Shown here: one piece after another, positions 37,578 through 50,837 of the stretch | How the letters are laid out: each line of letters begins with the position of its first letter | How positions within the stretch are numbered: the first letter of the stretch is position 1 | Source of the DNA: Serinus canaria | Taxonomy: Eukaryota > Chordata > Aves > Passeriformes > Fringillidae | Direction: 5' to 3' | Assembly: GCF_022539315.1 (NCBI RefSeq) | Contig: NC_066316.1 | Location: 60,369,994 to 60,433,993 of the forward strand | DNA: 64,000 nucleotides | Notes under the pieces: model-generated | What the model was told of the DNA's origin: nothing | Seen by the model: only the letters and a program-made list of their open reading frames with translations | Databases searched by the model: none | Made by a program: the position numbers and the translations under genes

Positions 37578-40500
37578 CTGCTTTCCAGATATCCAAGTCA
37601 AAAGCTACTGGGAAATGCAAACATGCTTGGGGTTTTTGGTGGTTGGTTCTCTTTTACTGTTAGCACATCTCCTTGTTTCAGCTCAAGTTAATAGTCATAT
37701 TGTAATTTTGCCTGAATATTAAAGTAGCAAGGGAAATTTGGAAGGCAAGAGTGGCCATAACTACAAGGTTCAAACCAAGGAGAGGGGAAGAAGGTGGAAG
37801 AATGGGAGAATATGGCCAGTAGGAGAATAAGGCTGGCATCACAAGCTGATATTAATGGATATGGATATGAATAGAATTAGCTCAAAAAGCTGGGGGAAAC
37901 CCCCAAAATTTCCATTGCTAGTCATAAAAACCTTCAAACAAATTCTGAAGAATTTTATAGTTTTAAGCATTCTTCTATTTTTAGACATTCTGTAGATGCT
38001 TAATTCTGCAAATTATTATGGTTGTTGATAAGGGTTATGAGCTAGTGGCTTGATGATGATGACAAGAGGGGATGGTAGTAGATTGCATATGTGCTTGTTG
38101 TGTCGATCTCCAAAAGGTTGGCAGTAAGATGGGGTGCCAAAAAAAACCAAAAACAAACCTGGCAGATACCCAGGGGAATTTTGAAGTATTTCAGTAATAA
38201 GGTGAGAGAAAGGGATTGTTTTTCTATTTATTTTTAAACGTTTATTAGACTCAGCAATAAATCTGGTTCAAGTGACAGCATAATGCTGGTGTCCAACAAT
38301 TAGCCTGCACTTCCAAATTAATACTGCATTTGCCTGTGCGGCCTTGACTTGGCTAATTGGCTGCCTTTCCTTCTTTGCATTCTGTTGTGAGGGTATGATG
38401 ACAGTGATTCAGCATGTACAACACAGGCATAAAAAAATAATTTAATGCTCCACTTACTCAGCAGGCGTGATTGACACTCTCTTGGGTGGCTGCTGCAGTA
38501 GAGCTGGTCGGGGGAGCACATTGGCACATGCTTTGCTGTAACAGTGAAGCCAAGACAACTGTTCTAGTACAATATCTTTTTGAAAGTCAGAATGTGGTAA
38601 AATTATTGAATATGATTGACAGCTTGAAGTAGATAACTCTCTTGATGGGTATCTAGAGCAAGAAAGCACATAGTAAATGGTGATGACTCCTGCAAGCAAA
38701 GAGCTGATCCTTTACATTTACATGTGAGTAAAAGTAGATTTGTTTTGTTTGCATTTAGCAACACCGTCAGTTCTTTATAAAGTAAAATAGGTTGCTCATT
38801 GATTAATAACATTTTATAAAATCACCTGATTTTTAAAGGAGGGTAAGTTATTATCCACAACATCTAGGATTGTTTTTCATTTGCTGGTTTTGCCACCTTT
38901 TTGTGTTACAACTCATCCAGCTTTACTATTGACAGAAAATTCTTTAGGATCATTTTTCATTAACATTTTTATTAATGAATTAGCCAGAAGTGTTCAGAGG
39001 AAGTTTGCAAAGAGAAAATTGTTTCTGAAATACATTACTTTCTTTTTCTGTTGGTGATTTTTTTAATGTTTTCCAAGTTTCTGCTTAGACAGGAAAGAAG
39101 AGTTTGGTGGAACACTAAGTGGCTGAAAGGGGAGCAACAGGGCAATTTCTTGAGAGTATCTTGTGCAGCTAAATGGAAAAGCATTATTTGAATTTCATGG
39201 CCTATTTTAGAAAACTTTTCCCCAGGTTGCTAGCACCTCTGTCAGCAAGGTCTTTTCATTGCTTTTGTGTTCTTTTTATGAGGACCCTCTTTCACAGTGG
39301 CTAAGAGGTGCTTGTAAGCTCACTTCTGCAGAGCCCTGCTTATGTTAAGGCAGCTCCAGGAACAAAAGGTTTGCAGGATTCGGTCCCATTTCCCAAAATA
39401 GCCTAGCAAACTTTTGCAGCCACATGGTATTAGGAAAGAGAGTTGATACCATGTCAATTTTGCCCAGACAGCAAGACAATATGAAAAGCAAATATTCCTT
39501 ATTATCCTTTCCCTTTCTGAAAAGAAAGTTTTAATGAACTTTTCAGAAAAAAAGCTCCTCTCTAGAAATTATCAACTTAGGGCTGTATCTTCTAATGAAA
39601 ATGTCATGACTGTTCCATTAGCAAATCATGGACAGTGCTTTGCCTGCTGACTCAAGAATGCAATTTTTTCTCACTGGTACATCACATCAAGGGACAGTTG
39701 AATTGAAATTGGAACACTTAAAATGCACAAAAAGTTGTTTAAAATATCTATGTAAAAAAAAAATCAAATTAGGTATTAAGAAGATTATTCATATAGGTAC
39801 CAGTATTAGGCTGCGGTAGTCACTTGGCAGTGGTGATTGACCAATAGATTGAGGAGTTTTCTTAGTCAAGTTTAGTCAAACTTAGGCAGGTGACTGTGTG
39901 ACTTAAGTAATAAAATTTTATTGAAATTCAAAAAATGGTACAATTTCACAGTAGAGAAATAGCCACATTAGAAAAGATTTTCCCCATGGCTCCTTACCAG
40001 CATTTTTAGAATTCTACATACTATTGAAATTGTTTCTGATCTTATTCAAAATTTTAATGTTAGAGCCATTCTTTGCTCCTGTATTTTTTTCCCTGAAGAA
40101 AACAAACTGGCTTAAACTATCATCATGTAAACTGTACAACTTCTTAAATTTGTATGAGCCAATGAAGAAAATTAAGATAATTCATTGAATAAATTTCCAA
40201 CTGCTTAGAGAAAACTCTTCTGTACAATAGAAGCTACAGGTGTTGTCATTCAATGTTTAAATTACCTGTATTGTTTTACTTATGGGACAAAATATATACA
40301 GCAGAGGCATTGTATGTTGCAGTGTCACTTCTGGTTTTAAACAACTTAATGGATCTGTGTTTCATCCAAGGTTTATCATATGCATTATATAAAGATATCT
40401 ATACTATACAATATATACATTGTGTGATAATGTAGTCTTGTGTTATTGATTTTGTGAAAGGGGCTAGAGTGAGGTGCAACACAAAGTTGTTGTTGAGTTT

Positions 40501-43500
40501 TGCCACACAAGCACAACATTGGATGTGTTAGTTCATGGACTGTGACCAAAATAGAAACTCAAGGCTTTGTGGGTTGCAGGCAGAGGGATGGAGCATGGGT
40601 GGTTTCAACCAAGGTCCCAGGGGCAGCAGGAACCAGATGAGGCAAAAGGGAAATGGGAGAAAATAAGACTGAGACCATTTCAGTAGGTGTGGAGAGACAG
40701 AGAGGATGAATTTTGATGGATGTTTTATCTGCATGTGGGGAAGTGAACATATCTACACAGGTCTATCAGTGTACATGCACACACACGCAAATGTGTATAC
40801 GGGTTTTAAGTGGGTATCATAAGTACTGCCTGCAATTTTCAATTCTTAGCTGTCAGAGGTGAATGTGGCCTTTTCCCCCAGTCTAAGTACTTTGTGGTTT
40901 ACTATTTATTTATTATAAACTGCATTCCACATTTTTCCTTTATTTCATGTGATGGTATTTGTGCTTCCTAACTTGGAGGACTAAATTTTTGCTATATAGG
41001 AGAAAGGAACAGAAGCTTTAACGCTATCCATAGAAAATTCTTGTTTAGCTCATTCACACTGCTCCAACTTAGTCATTTTGCTTAATACTCATTATATCCT
41101 AAGCTCCCAAATATATAGTTTGTAAACAAAACCATAAAAAACATGCTTATGAATGTGTATTGGAGAGAAGTGAACAGTACATCACCTAAGCAATAATGGT
41201 GATTTATGTTCAAATAAATGTTTGTAAATGTTTTCTTCATAGCATTGCATAGTTAGGTTCACTGTTAAGGTAGCTAAAAAGTATATACATGTGTGTGTAA
41301 ATACACACTACATATTCTTTATAATATAATTGTTATTATTTTAGATTATATCTTCCATTCTGCTTTAACATAACCATGCAGATATTTCAGGTCAAAGGTT
41401 CACTTTTTCCCTATCACTAATAGTTTTGTAAATTACTTTACAGAATTAAACTTGATAATTGTAATCCCGAACAAGCTTTCTGGGCATTTTGTACTCTCAG
41501 ACTTCTCCTGTGTTTACTCTTGCAGTCTGATGCTGGTTGACATGCTGATTTGTGTTTTATACCATCAGATAGGTTTTGTTCATTTGGAAGAATGAGATTT
41601 TCCTCTCCCCTCCAAGACCCTATAGTTCCTTTTGATTTAAACTCAGATTTAAAAAGAAAAAAAAAGTGGATTTTTGGAGCTAAGCTAAACTGGAAAAGTC
41701 AACAGAATTTATTATCAAGGGATGTCTAATCTCTCAAACGAATATAAGACTTTGCAGCTATTGATTACATGCTACGGATGCATAAACTGTTAATCATGCG
41801 TGGAGGCAACAGAATAAACGTACCACCAGGAGAAAATGGGCAAATAATTGTCAGTAGAGCAGTTATATTTATCTGTTTACTACATCTATGATGCAGGGAC
41901 AGCTGTGTTTTGCATCCGAAAAGATACCTTCTAAAAATATATTGACTATCCCCTCATTGCTACTGAAACTAGTGTAGTAGAGCTGATTATTTAAGTAATA
42001 ATTCTGATGTTTTCTTCAGCTCCCTGAAGTATGTGGTCAATAAGAAATTTGTAAATTTCTGGCTTAATAAATCAGTCACTAGATGAAGTGAAAGGAGGAA
42101 AAACTCATAGATTTTCATGCAATTGCCTTATAACCTTTGTTTGCACCAAAATAAATCTGTAATGCTAACACAGTATAAATACCATAGTTTCGTTTATTCT
42201 GGGTTTATATTTCACATGGCAAACATGCTAATGCACAAAAAGTTAATTCTTTTATATGTTTGCATCCATATTTGTTTTGTATCATGTATGTGTCACACAT
42301 TTGAGAAGGGAGATGCCCAGCAATCCCTATGATTCTTATCATGGGAATATGTACCCATTAATTTTTTCCTTTCTTGTCAGACTGCAGAGAAGATTTCAAA
42401 TTGTGCTACTTCTGTCAACTTCATTAACTTCTCTTCCTTTGGTGTTCACTATTTCTTCATGCTTCTAAGTTTAAAAGGATTGAAGGCCTGAGTTTTCAAA
42501 TGTGGCTGCCTAAAATCAAGTGTCTTAAATACTGATGTGAAACTAAGTTTTTTTTTAAAACAGCTAACCAACAGTAAAACAAAAAGCCCAAAACAAATAA
42601 AATCAATGCAACCAAACAAAAAACACTACTAGCAAGTAGCTTAGTTAGACTTTCCAACTTACATTTATCTACATGACAGATATCCTGACTTTTTATAGAT
42701 TCTGAGAATGAGGGAGTCCAAGAATGGAATACTATTTTATTCCAGTTACATATGAGAAGGGCATATTGATACCTTATATCATCCTGCATCAATATTGATC
42801 CAGTTGGTAATATAATGTGGCGTGGTTTTGGATTGGAATACACATCAAGTTGGAAGAAGAGAGTCCCTGACTAAAGGTAAATAGTTCATGAACTATCACT
42901 ATATAGTAAGAATTGGGGCCAATGCTGGTAATTATTTTATGCCTTTACTTCAAAGCTGTCTTTAACTCTACTTGGAAATGGTCAAAATCTGCCACTTACA
43001 GACAAGAAACTTGAATAGAAATGACAAGAATTATTCTGTCATACAGACTGGTTTATGAAAATCAGACTGAAATGCATGGCATTTTTGGGATGTCTGAAGG
43101 ATCTTCCTTTATTATCATCATATTGTTAAATAATGGAGTTATTGGGAGTTAATCTGAACTAACTTCTCTTGGATTTGTAGGTTAATAATCCTTGAAACTC
43201 AGGGGCTTCATCATAGATATTCTAGTGCAGCTTACCTTACCTAAGGATTTTTATTAGCTTTGTTCATAACATAACTTAATTACAGTTTGTTCCTTTGACA
43301 ACAGCACATTCCCCAGAAGTGCAGAAGTGATCACAGTTGATGTGCATAGTTCTTGCTGAGGCTATGGCTGTGTCTTGAAATATTTAATTCTAGTTTGGTC
43401 CTTTTTAATGAGTCATAAACTTCTCTGTTCAGCAGTCCTAACCAAGTTTATGATGTGAGGAATTTAGTAGCTATATAAAGAAATCCTTTCTGCCTGATTC

Positions 43501-46500
43501 ATCATTTACTAATAACAAAAGTAATAATTGAGAGCAATGCAGCCAAAATGAGCAAGCAAGAAACCTTTGTTTACTGTTTTCTTACTGCATTTCTGACAGC
43601 TATTCCTGTGTGAGTTGTGCTTCCTTCAGCTCTTTTCCCTCCTACCTTTCTTCAAGGTTCTTATCGGGGGTCTTTCAGAGTAATTCTTCACAGCAACAGA
43701 ACTGTAAATTTTTTTCTTTCCTTTGAGCTTTGGGAACATTCTGATTTTATAGGACCTTGCATGAACTGAGAAAGGAACAGCAACCACAGTGATATCTTAG
43801 AATAGTCCTCTTTTATTTCCCACATGCCAAGGAAAGAGTTACCCTTGAAAGGTCAGGAGAAGCCACAGGACAAGGAGGCTCATGTTCTCGTAGAAGAAAA
43901 GTCTGGGAAATTCCAGTGGCTGTTCAGACTGAGAATATTGGAAGAAATATAAGGGCTTCTTTTTGTCTACGTAGTTTTTGTCTTAGAAGGCAAGATAATT
44001 AAAGGAGTCTTAGTGACAGACAGTGGGCTTTACATTATGGGGTTATTATTGGTACTTCTTAAATAATGGTCATAGATTTGCTTTTCTGTATGAGAGTTTT
44101 CATTTAACATAAGCCTTACATCTCTCCGTGGTTCCCTCAAATGCAGAAATTATCACACCTTCCAAGTCCAGTTTTCATCCCCAGTGTCTTCAATGAAGGC
44201 CACCTGGTTTGCTTTTAAATTTGATATGAATTTCAGTCAATGTGGTTAAAGCAGAAATTGGAAGTCAGCTCCTCAGTGTAATGTCAGACTAGAAAGAGTT
44301 CAAGGGGGAGGAAAGATCCAAAAGCCAACCCCAATTAAAGAATTGAATACACAGACCGTGTATAAACAGGCTATGCTGGCTTTTGAGAAGCACCATCTTT
44401 ATCTGAAATGTTTGTGCTTTAAAATTTGTCCAGTTTTCTTCCACTTCATGTGAACAAATGTGCATTCTGGTTGCTTGTCAAAAGATCTAATTCTCCCACC
44501 TCTGCCAGATACATGGAAATTAAACTGTCTTGCAGTCAATATTTAGGATTTCTGAGGAAAGGCAGCAAAAGCAGAGCACATGTCACACTAGCCTCTTTAT
44601 ATGGGATTTTTTTCACAGCTTTTGGGACATCTGTTTGTCTCTGACTGACAGCAGGCTAATATGTAGTATCATTAAAAAGAGGTTTTGAGGAAAAACCTAC
44701 TCTCACCTTGCTGCTTCTGCAGCTGTGAAGGCTTTTGTTTTCACTCCCATCTCTGTGTAAGTGAAGATAATCTCTACAAAGAGGCTTGATATTGACCTGT
44801 CCTATCACGTGTTGCTTATCAAGCACTAAAGAAATTGAATTTCATTTTATCTGTTATCTGGAGAGTCTTATTAAATCATCCTACAGTTGAGAGGTTGTAT
44901 GGGGTCAACAGGTTCTGTCTCTTTCACCATCTATTCCTCTATTGTTAACCTTTGGAGAACTACTAAAATGTTCTTTATTTTATCACATAAGGTTGGGTTA
45001 AATCTTCTTGATCCAGAAATTGTTGTGATTGAGTGCTACATGCATGTAATTCTTTTGCATGGTTTCTGGATAAGGATTGAGGACTTAGTAATCTGTACAA
45101 ACATAGAGATCTCTTATCATTCTGGTTTTTCTGTTGTTTTGATAGAGAACTGGCCTTCTTCCAATGCCTCTGTATTTAATTGGTTCAATGAGGCTGAAAC
45201 CAGTCAGACTGGATAATAAATCTGAGTCAGCCATCACTTGGTAGTATTTGTGGGCCAAGACACAAAGCAGGGGTGAGGAGGAGGGGGATAACAGAGATGG
45301 GTATTGCCAGGTGTGAGAAGCAAAGGGCAGAGGGAGAAGCTGGCAGTAAGTAGAGGTGGAAATGGGAGGAAGGTCATAGCAGCAGCCCATGGACAAGGAA
45401 GGTCTGGCAGAAGGGAGCCTGTCATCATTAGAGGTGTTCATGAGAATTTAAAGGTCATCCTTACCACCACCACCAAATCCTCCATATGCTTTGTTGCTGG
45501 GTTTCTGTTTGAAGATCTAACTCTGCCAGTCAGGATGTTCATATCTAAGAGCTTGATGCAGTCACAGGATATTGAATTTCCTGCAACAACAGAAGTCCTG
45601 CATACTTTCTGCTGTCACCACAAAATAAGTCCCTCCAGCCTTTTGTCTGATGGAGAATAAGGCTTGAAAAAATAAATAAATTATGAATATCATCTCCCAA
45701 AAAATTTAAATTTTAAATGTAAGATTTAATGCAAACCAAAAAAAAATGCTGTTTCATTCAAATTTGAAGCTCTCAATCAAGAAATCTTTCTAAAAGAAGA
45801 AGCCAAATTATTGTTTTTTGAATAACATGTCCTTATGCTCAGATATTCAATTAGTGTCTGGGCACTGTTATGCTTTTTCAAACTTGTTCTAAGAAAGCCT
45901 TTAGAAAAAACCCCAGCAAACCTCTTTTTAAAAAAGGACTGGAGTGTAGGATTGGAGTTAGAATTTGGGTGGAAGCATTGGTACATGAGTTCTATGAATT
46001 GCTGCAGCTGGGTGTCTGATGGCCACCAGTGACCTGGCAGTTGCGTTCAGCTTTCTTGCAGCCCTGGCAGGAATTTGCTTTGTAGCCCTGAACAAGCTAT
46101 TAACCTTTTTTCTGCCTCTTTCTATTCACAGAAAAGTTTTAACACCACTGACATGTCTCATAGGGGTAATTGGTAAATTAATGTTTGAAAAATATTAAGT
46201 GCCTTCTGCCATCATTTTTGACACTCCGGTGGACAGGTTAGGGATTGAGCAGGTATTTTTAGAGATCTTATTTCTTGTCTCTTTGTCATAGGGTGCCTAT
46301 TTGACACAGGTAATTCAACCAAGTAAGAACTCATGTGCGTGGAAGTCCATGTAATTTGGATAAAAGTTCTAGATGTGACGTAAAGAGGAAAGATGGGAAG
46401 AAAACTGGGAAGACAATGCATGAATTGAATTACTGGGATTTGCAGTACTCAAAGAGTATCAAGAAATCAGAGGAAAATGCATTAATTGAAATAAAATCTC

Positions 46501-47502
46501 TGTAGGACTAAAATGTTTCAGTGAAACGCAAACCCTAAATTGTGATGAGAAATGGAAAATAAAGGAGATGAACACTATTTGCCCCCATCAAGATCAAAGC
46601 TGTTCTTAATGAGATGGTTGAGATCTTTGGGAAGCCTACTCAAAAATTCAATAGTGCTTTATCTGAAAAAAGTAATTATTCAAAGATTGCTTTTTACTGA
46701 GGTGTTACAGATGGAGACTTTGTGGTGTGGTAGTTTAAAACAATTGGTCTTTACCTCTAGAGATTCCCAAGATGAACGTTGCCCAGAAGAAAGAGTAAAA
46801 TTATGTTTTTAAAGCATCATTTTAGGAGCAGTGGGACACTTGGCAGAGTTTACTAAAGCTGTTGAGAGACTCTGCAGACTTTAATTACCATCTCAATATT
46901 GCAGAAGTTGTTTAATTTCTGCCAAAGAAGGGAATAGTTGTGAGAAAGCGAGATCACACTCTGTCTTTCATTCTTTCCTTTTTGACAGGTGAATAAAGGA
47001 TGCTTTTCAGTATCTCCTCTGATGCTGTGACACATTTGTAAAATTTTCATAGAATTGTAAAATAATTTTTCCTTAAGTTTAACAAAGCTTTTTTTTCTTT
47101 TTCATCTCTCTTTAAAATGCTGTGCAGCATAGTGTAAATGCAGTTTAAGTCTTGTCATGAGAGAAACAAGATGAAAATGTCTTCTGTTACTGATTGGTTG
47201 GCTTCAAACTATTGAGTTTCAGACTTCATGGTCAGACACCAGGTGTTATGTTGTTTTAATTCCAATAAATTTTGAATTCAGGTTTGAATTCCATCTCTAG
47301 TGGGAGTGGATGAAAGCACAAACTGGAGTAGGAGAACAAAGAGGAAATGATTAAAATGAGAAAAATCATTCAATTTCAGAAGGAAAACTTAGCCTATAAC
47401 ACATTTCCTTGGTGAAGGATAAGTTTACACTTCTAGGCCTCAAACTCTAAATCAGAGTATGTATAGCTAAGTTTTGCACTGTTATTCATATGAGAAAAGG
47501 GC
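37578..47502 (+). other. PTPRK intron, mostly unique sequence
   Basis: Ten kilobases with no recognised exon or mobile element. Base composition is mostly AT-rich, with a purine-rich patch around 45260-45420. The 118-codon frames on both strands around 45085-45660 have no domain and lie in that biased patch. Confidence 0.55.
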
Positions 47503-47520
47503 TGATATATATATACACAC

Positions 47521-47557
<37 letters not shown>

Positions 47558-47575
47558 TAAACATGTATGTATATA
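47503..47575. repeat. Compound (TA)n/(CA)n microsatellite
   Basis: Alternating TA and CA/AC dinucleotides run from gatatatatatacacaca through a further TA block and about ten AC units to acatgtatgtatatatg. It is likely to be length-polymorphic. Confidence 0.9.
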
Positions 47576-47832
47576 TGTATTTGTCTTTACCGTTCTCTTC
47601 CTTTGAGGTACTTGAGTGTGTTCAGTTTTTCTCCAAGTGCTTGCAGTAGCCAAGAGAATACCCATTCTTTGAAGACCCTTATCAGCTCCTTCAGTAGATC
47701 TACTCTGTTGCTACTTTTTTTCTTTCGATGACCACCTCACACCTCTCTCTAAGTGCTAAAGCACCAGGCACTGTTTTCTCTATAAAACCCTGTTTTTTCT
47801 CCTTCTCTTCAAGTCTCTTATCTCTCAAGAAC

Positions 47833-47838
47833 CTCTTC
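47833..47838. repeat. Target-site duplication (left) of solo LTR
   Basis: CTCTTC directly before the LTR; it is repeated exactly at 48564-48569. Confidence 0.85.
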
Positions 47839-48563
47839 TGCCGCGGCTGCTGTGTCGAAAGCACTTCCCTCCCGTCCGAGCAGGGGGGGGAAGGCGGCCG
47901 GGGCTAGCTCGGAGCACAGCAGCAGCTAGCAGCTAAGGGGGCACTACCCAGATCCGTCAGGGACGTCCGGGCTGCGCCTTCCTCGGCAGGACAGCAGCAA
48001 CAGTATCGAAAAGAAGCGGCAAGGCGGAGAAGCCGAGAGAAAAGAGGGTCTTGACACGCCCGGTGTAGCCCAGTGGTTTTAATGCAGCATTTCTCCACCG
48101 CGTCCAGGCGGGAAAAGACACCGCTGCGACCAGGCGGGAAAAGACGAGACAAACGGGGGAGAAGCAGTATATAAAGGGGTGTACAATAACCAATCGGGAG
48201 AAACTGAGGAGGGGAATTCAACATGACGGACAGGTGTGGCAACAAGTGGTACACGAACGAAGGAGGGGCTCAGGGCACCTGCCCAATCACCCCCTGTGGA
48301 AGGGAGAAGTTTCTGGAAGGATGGGGGGGTTTCAGAAGATGAAGGGGGCTCTGGAGGAGGGGAAAGGGGCAGTTGCCAGGGGAACGGGGGTGGAGACAAG
48401 GGCTTGGCAGCGAGCCCAGAGAGGGAGGACACCATTCGAGGGAAAGGGGGAACCAGGACTGAACCATCGAACTGGGTATAGGGGTGTAACTGGGGGAAAG
48501 CATCACAAAACAATACAAAACAGGGAAGATAACTCAATTGGGAACTGAACACACACCACAACA
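47839..48563 (-). mobile_element. Solo LTR of an ERVK-like endogenous retrovirus, antisense to PTPRK
   Basis: This 725-bp GC- and CpG-rich island runs from TG to CA and is flanked by the exact 6-bp duplication CTCTTC. Read on the minus strand it starts TGTTGTGGTG and ends CCGCGGCA. In that orientation a TATA-like element lies at 48176-48168, an ATTAAA poly(A) signal at 48083-48078 and a G/T-rich stretch shortly after, giving roughly a 420-bp U3, a short R and a 220-bp U5. The + strand also reads TATATAAAG, so orientation is likely rather than certain. No gag, pol or env sequence lies next to it, so it is a solo LTR left by recombination. The 6-bp duplication fits beta- or alpha-retrovirus-type integrases. 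The intact duplication and retained CpGs suggest a fairly recent insertion. The 161-codon frame across it is not a gene. Confidence 0.85.
48104..48145 (-). promoter_or_regulatory. Two E2F-like sites as a 26-bp-spaced direct repeat in the LTR
   Basis: ccaggcgggaaaagac occurs at 48104-48119 and again at 48130-48145. Read on the minus strand each contains TTTTCCCGCC, which fits the E2F consensus. They lie about 25-65 bases downstream of the TATA-like element, near the predicted start of transcription. Function is inferred only. Confidence 0.5.
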
Positions 48564-48569
48564 CTCTTC
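48564..48569. repeat. Target-site duplication (right) of solo LTR
   Basis: CTCTTC directly after the LTR, identical to 47833-47838. Confidence 0.85.
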
Positions 48570-49994
48570 AATGCTATCTTTCAGTTTCAAATGTCTGTTG
48601 TTACAGTACACTGTGTTCAGAGAGCTACTACCCAGGAAGTCTTCTTATTTAATTGCATTTTTCACTGTATATATGATAAAGAAACTTGATGGCAATGGTA
48701 ATACATATGCTTGTTCAAACTGAAAAAAGGATAGATCATGGCAACAAATAGGTGTAATTTTTAATCCTAAACATTCATCATGTTGCTAGGAATACCTTTA
48801 TGTTATATTTAGAATTCCATTGTTTTGATGTTTGAAACTAAATGTTTGCAGTTTGTCTGGCAAACTGCATGCTGAATACATTACACTGATTCACATTTCC
48901 TTATTTCAATATACCATCTGTGCTTTTGGCTGGTTTTTGCCTCGTTGGAACTCATGCAAGTTACAAAGAACCAGTTATACGCAGAAAGAGAAATCCTATA
49001 TTTCACTTCCTTGAACAATCTTGACTGCTTTGACCTTAAACCAGCAAGGACACAAGTCTGAAGCTGTATCAGTCACAGGCTTTATTTTCTCTGGTGGGGA
49101 AGCATGTACTAGCAGGGTATATTTTCAGTGAAACTCTTGTATATACAGACATGGTCATGATTTTCATTGTGTAATCATTTTAATTAAGTTCAACGATAAA
49201 AGTTACTCTTGCATGAGGAATGAATGCACTGGAGAGACAGCGAAAGATTGATGACAGCTTGGGGAGCATCACGTCCTCTGCTGGTGCAAATGCACGTGGG
49301 GAGAGAGCTGAGCTTGGGGAGCAGGTCAGAGATTACCTGCTCAGAGTAATCATGGCTTTGGGGTTTTGGAGGAATCAGGATACAACATGAATATGCCAAA
49401 GCACTTTTTTTTGTGCTATTTCCGAGGGGTTTTGCTTGAATGAAGAGCTTCATTACTAAAATAATAAACACTAATTAATATCTGCATCGTTTTTGTAACT
49501 GCTAGTTTAGTACGGTAATTAGTATAATTAGTATACAGCGTTGCTTGGTGGCATGATAAATCATGATGTAGTAAATGTTCACTCTTTACCATTATGATGT
49601 ATTATCTAATTTATACAGGTAAAAAAAAGGAAAAGGGTAAGGGAGAAATCAAGAAGGGAAGCCAGTAGTGACAGCTGGGTGGCCTTTTGGTCACTCTTCT
49701 TGCATCTGTTGCCTGTATTCTCAATTGCTTTGAATTGCTCCACTGATAATTAACTATTGTTTTTCTCACTATTGCTGTCTCCATCACTGATTAAAGCCAG
49801 CAAAGACAGGACAAAGTGGAATGAAGTAAAAAAATTTAAGGAGCATTTTCTCGTCCTGTGCAAATGATGATATTCGCCTGTTTGTTGGGTGCTTCCTTAA
49901 CTCTCACATTCCTGAATGCACCATCTACCAGCTGCCGTTCAGTGCCAGATGAAGAATGTTAACATTGTTTTCTTCATTATGCTCTATTTTCTAG
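48570..49994 (+). other. Last part of the PTPRK intron before the FNIII-2 exon
   Basis: Intronic sequence with no repeat recognised. The last 30 bases form a pyrimidine-rich tract ending in ttttctag, the acceptor of the exon at 49995. Confidence 0.7.
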
Positions 49995-50297
49995 AACCCA
50001 TGAGAACCCCAAAAACACTGAAGATTGCTGAGATCCAGGCCAGACACATCGCTGTGGACTGGGAATCTCTGGGTTACAACATCACTCGTTGCCATACTTT
50101 CAATGTCACTATCTGCTACCACTACTTCTGTGGACACAACGAGAGCAAAGCAGACTGCTTGGACATGGACCCCAAAGCACCTCAGCACGTTGTGGATCGT
50201 CTGCCTCCCTACACAAATGTCAGCCTCAAGATGATCTTAACCAACCCAGAAGGGAGGAAGGAAAGCGAGGAGACCATTATCCAGACAGATGAAGATG
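49995..50297 (+). CDS. PTPRK: PTPRK internal exon, fibronectin type III repeat 2
   Basis: This 303-bp exon encodes about 101 residues of the extracellular stalk of receptor tyrosine phosphatase kappa, a homophilic cell-adhesion phosphatase at cell-cell contacts. It begins after the acceptor tattttctag and ends at gaagatg|gtaagt. The first codon is split after its first base (G|AA, Glu) and the last base (G) starts a Val codon completed in the next exon. The exon covers one FNIII repeat, with the core Trp at exon residue 23 and the L-x-x-Y corner at residues 70-73. Sequons lie at residues 29, 37, 49 and 75. Motifs EPMRTPKTLKIAEIQAR, LPPYTNVSLKMILTNPEGRK and IIQTDED match mammalian PTPRK as I remember it and differ from PTPRM and PTPRT. 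Cys46 (50129-50131) stands where I recall Arg in mammals. By analogy with other type IIB genes this is probably exon 8. Reading through the donor would hit a stop at 50417-50419. Confidence 0.95.
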
Positions 50298-50837
50298 GTA
50301 AGTTTAATGTTCTTCTGGAAATTACATCCAAGTGCAGTCTTGGCAAGTGGAAGGAAATGACTTTGTGTGTTACAATATGTATCATGAGGTGTGGAAGTTC
50401 GCTTCTATTAATGTATTAATTAGCCCCAAAATGGCAGCTGTGAAGGTATTATAGCTGTCACCCTGCATATGCAGCCAAAACTGCCCATGCAACACAAGTC
50501 AAACTGGATCTCTCTGTGTGTCTCTTTCTCTCCAGAAAAAGGGGGATGGTTTCCCAGTCTTTCAAATACTGGGTTAATGCAGGTGATGAGAAACACATGG
50601 TGGTGTTAGACTTCTTCACAGTATTAGGCGTAGTATTTGAAAATGAATTCTGCATATAATATTTAAATATTGAGTTTAGTGCTTAAAGACTCTAGTCAAG
50701 ATTTTAAACCTTTATAGGAAATATATTTAAGCAAAAATTTATGTTGCAGGTCTCACAATACAGTATCTGTTAACTGTTTGAAAGCCCCCTATCAAATTAA
50801 AATATTATTTTAGCAACTTGGGAATTAACTCAGTGAT

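Noticed and set aside
45085..45660. 118-codon frames on both strands
   Set aside because: Local purine/pyrimidine bias keeps frames open; no recognisable domain on either strand.
48079..48564. 161-codon minus-strand open frame, the longest lone frame apart from the exon at 49995
   Set aside because: It lies wholly inside the GC-rich solo LTR, where stops are scarce by composition; the peptide is Pro/Ser/Leu-rich low complexity with no domain.
1..49994. Search for an upstream PTPRK exon (FNIII repeat 1)
   Set aside because: No stretch encoding the expected PPRPIAPPQL-to-RTKCA type segment was seen on the + strand by reading; it probably lies upstream of the window.
50298..50419. Intron read-through extending the FNIII-2 exon to a stop at 50417-50419 as a possible soluble isoform
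   Set aside because: The donor is near consensus (gtaagt) and no poly(A) signal was seen nearby, so read-through is not supported by sequence alone.
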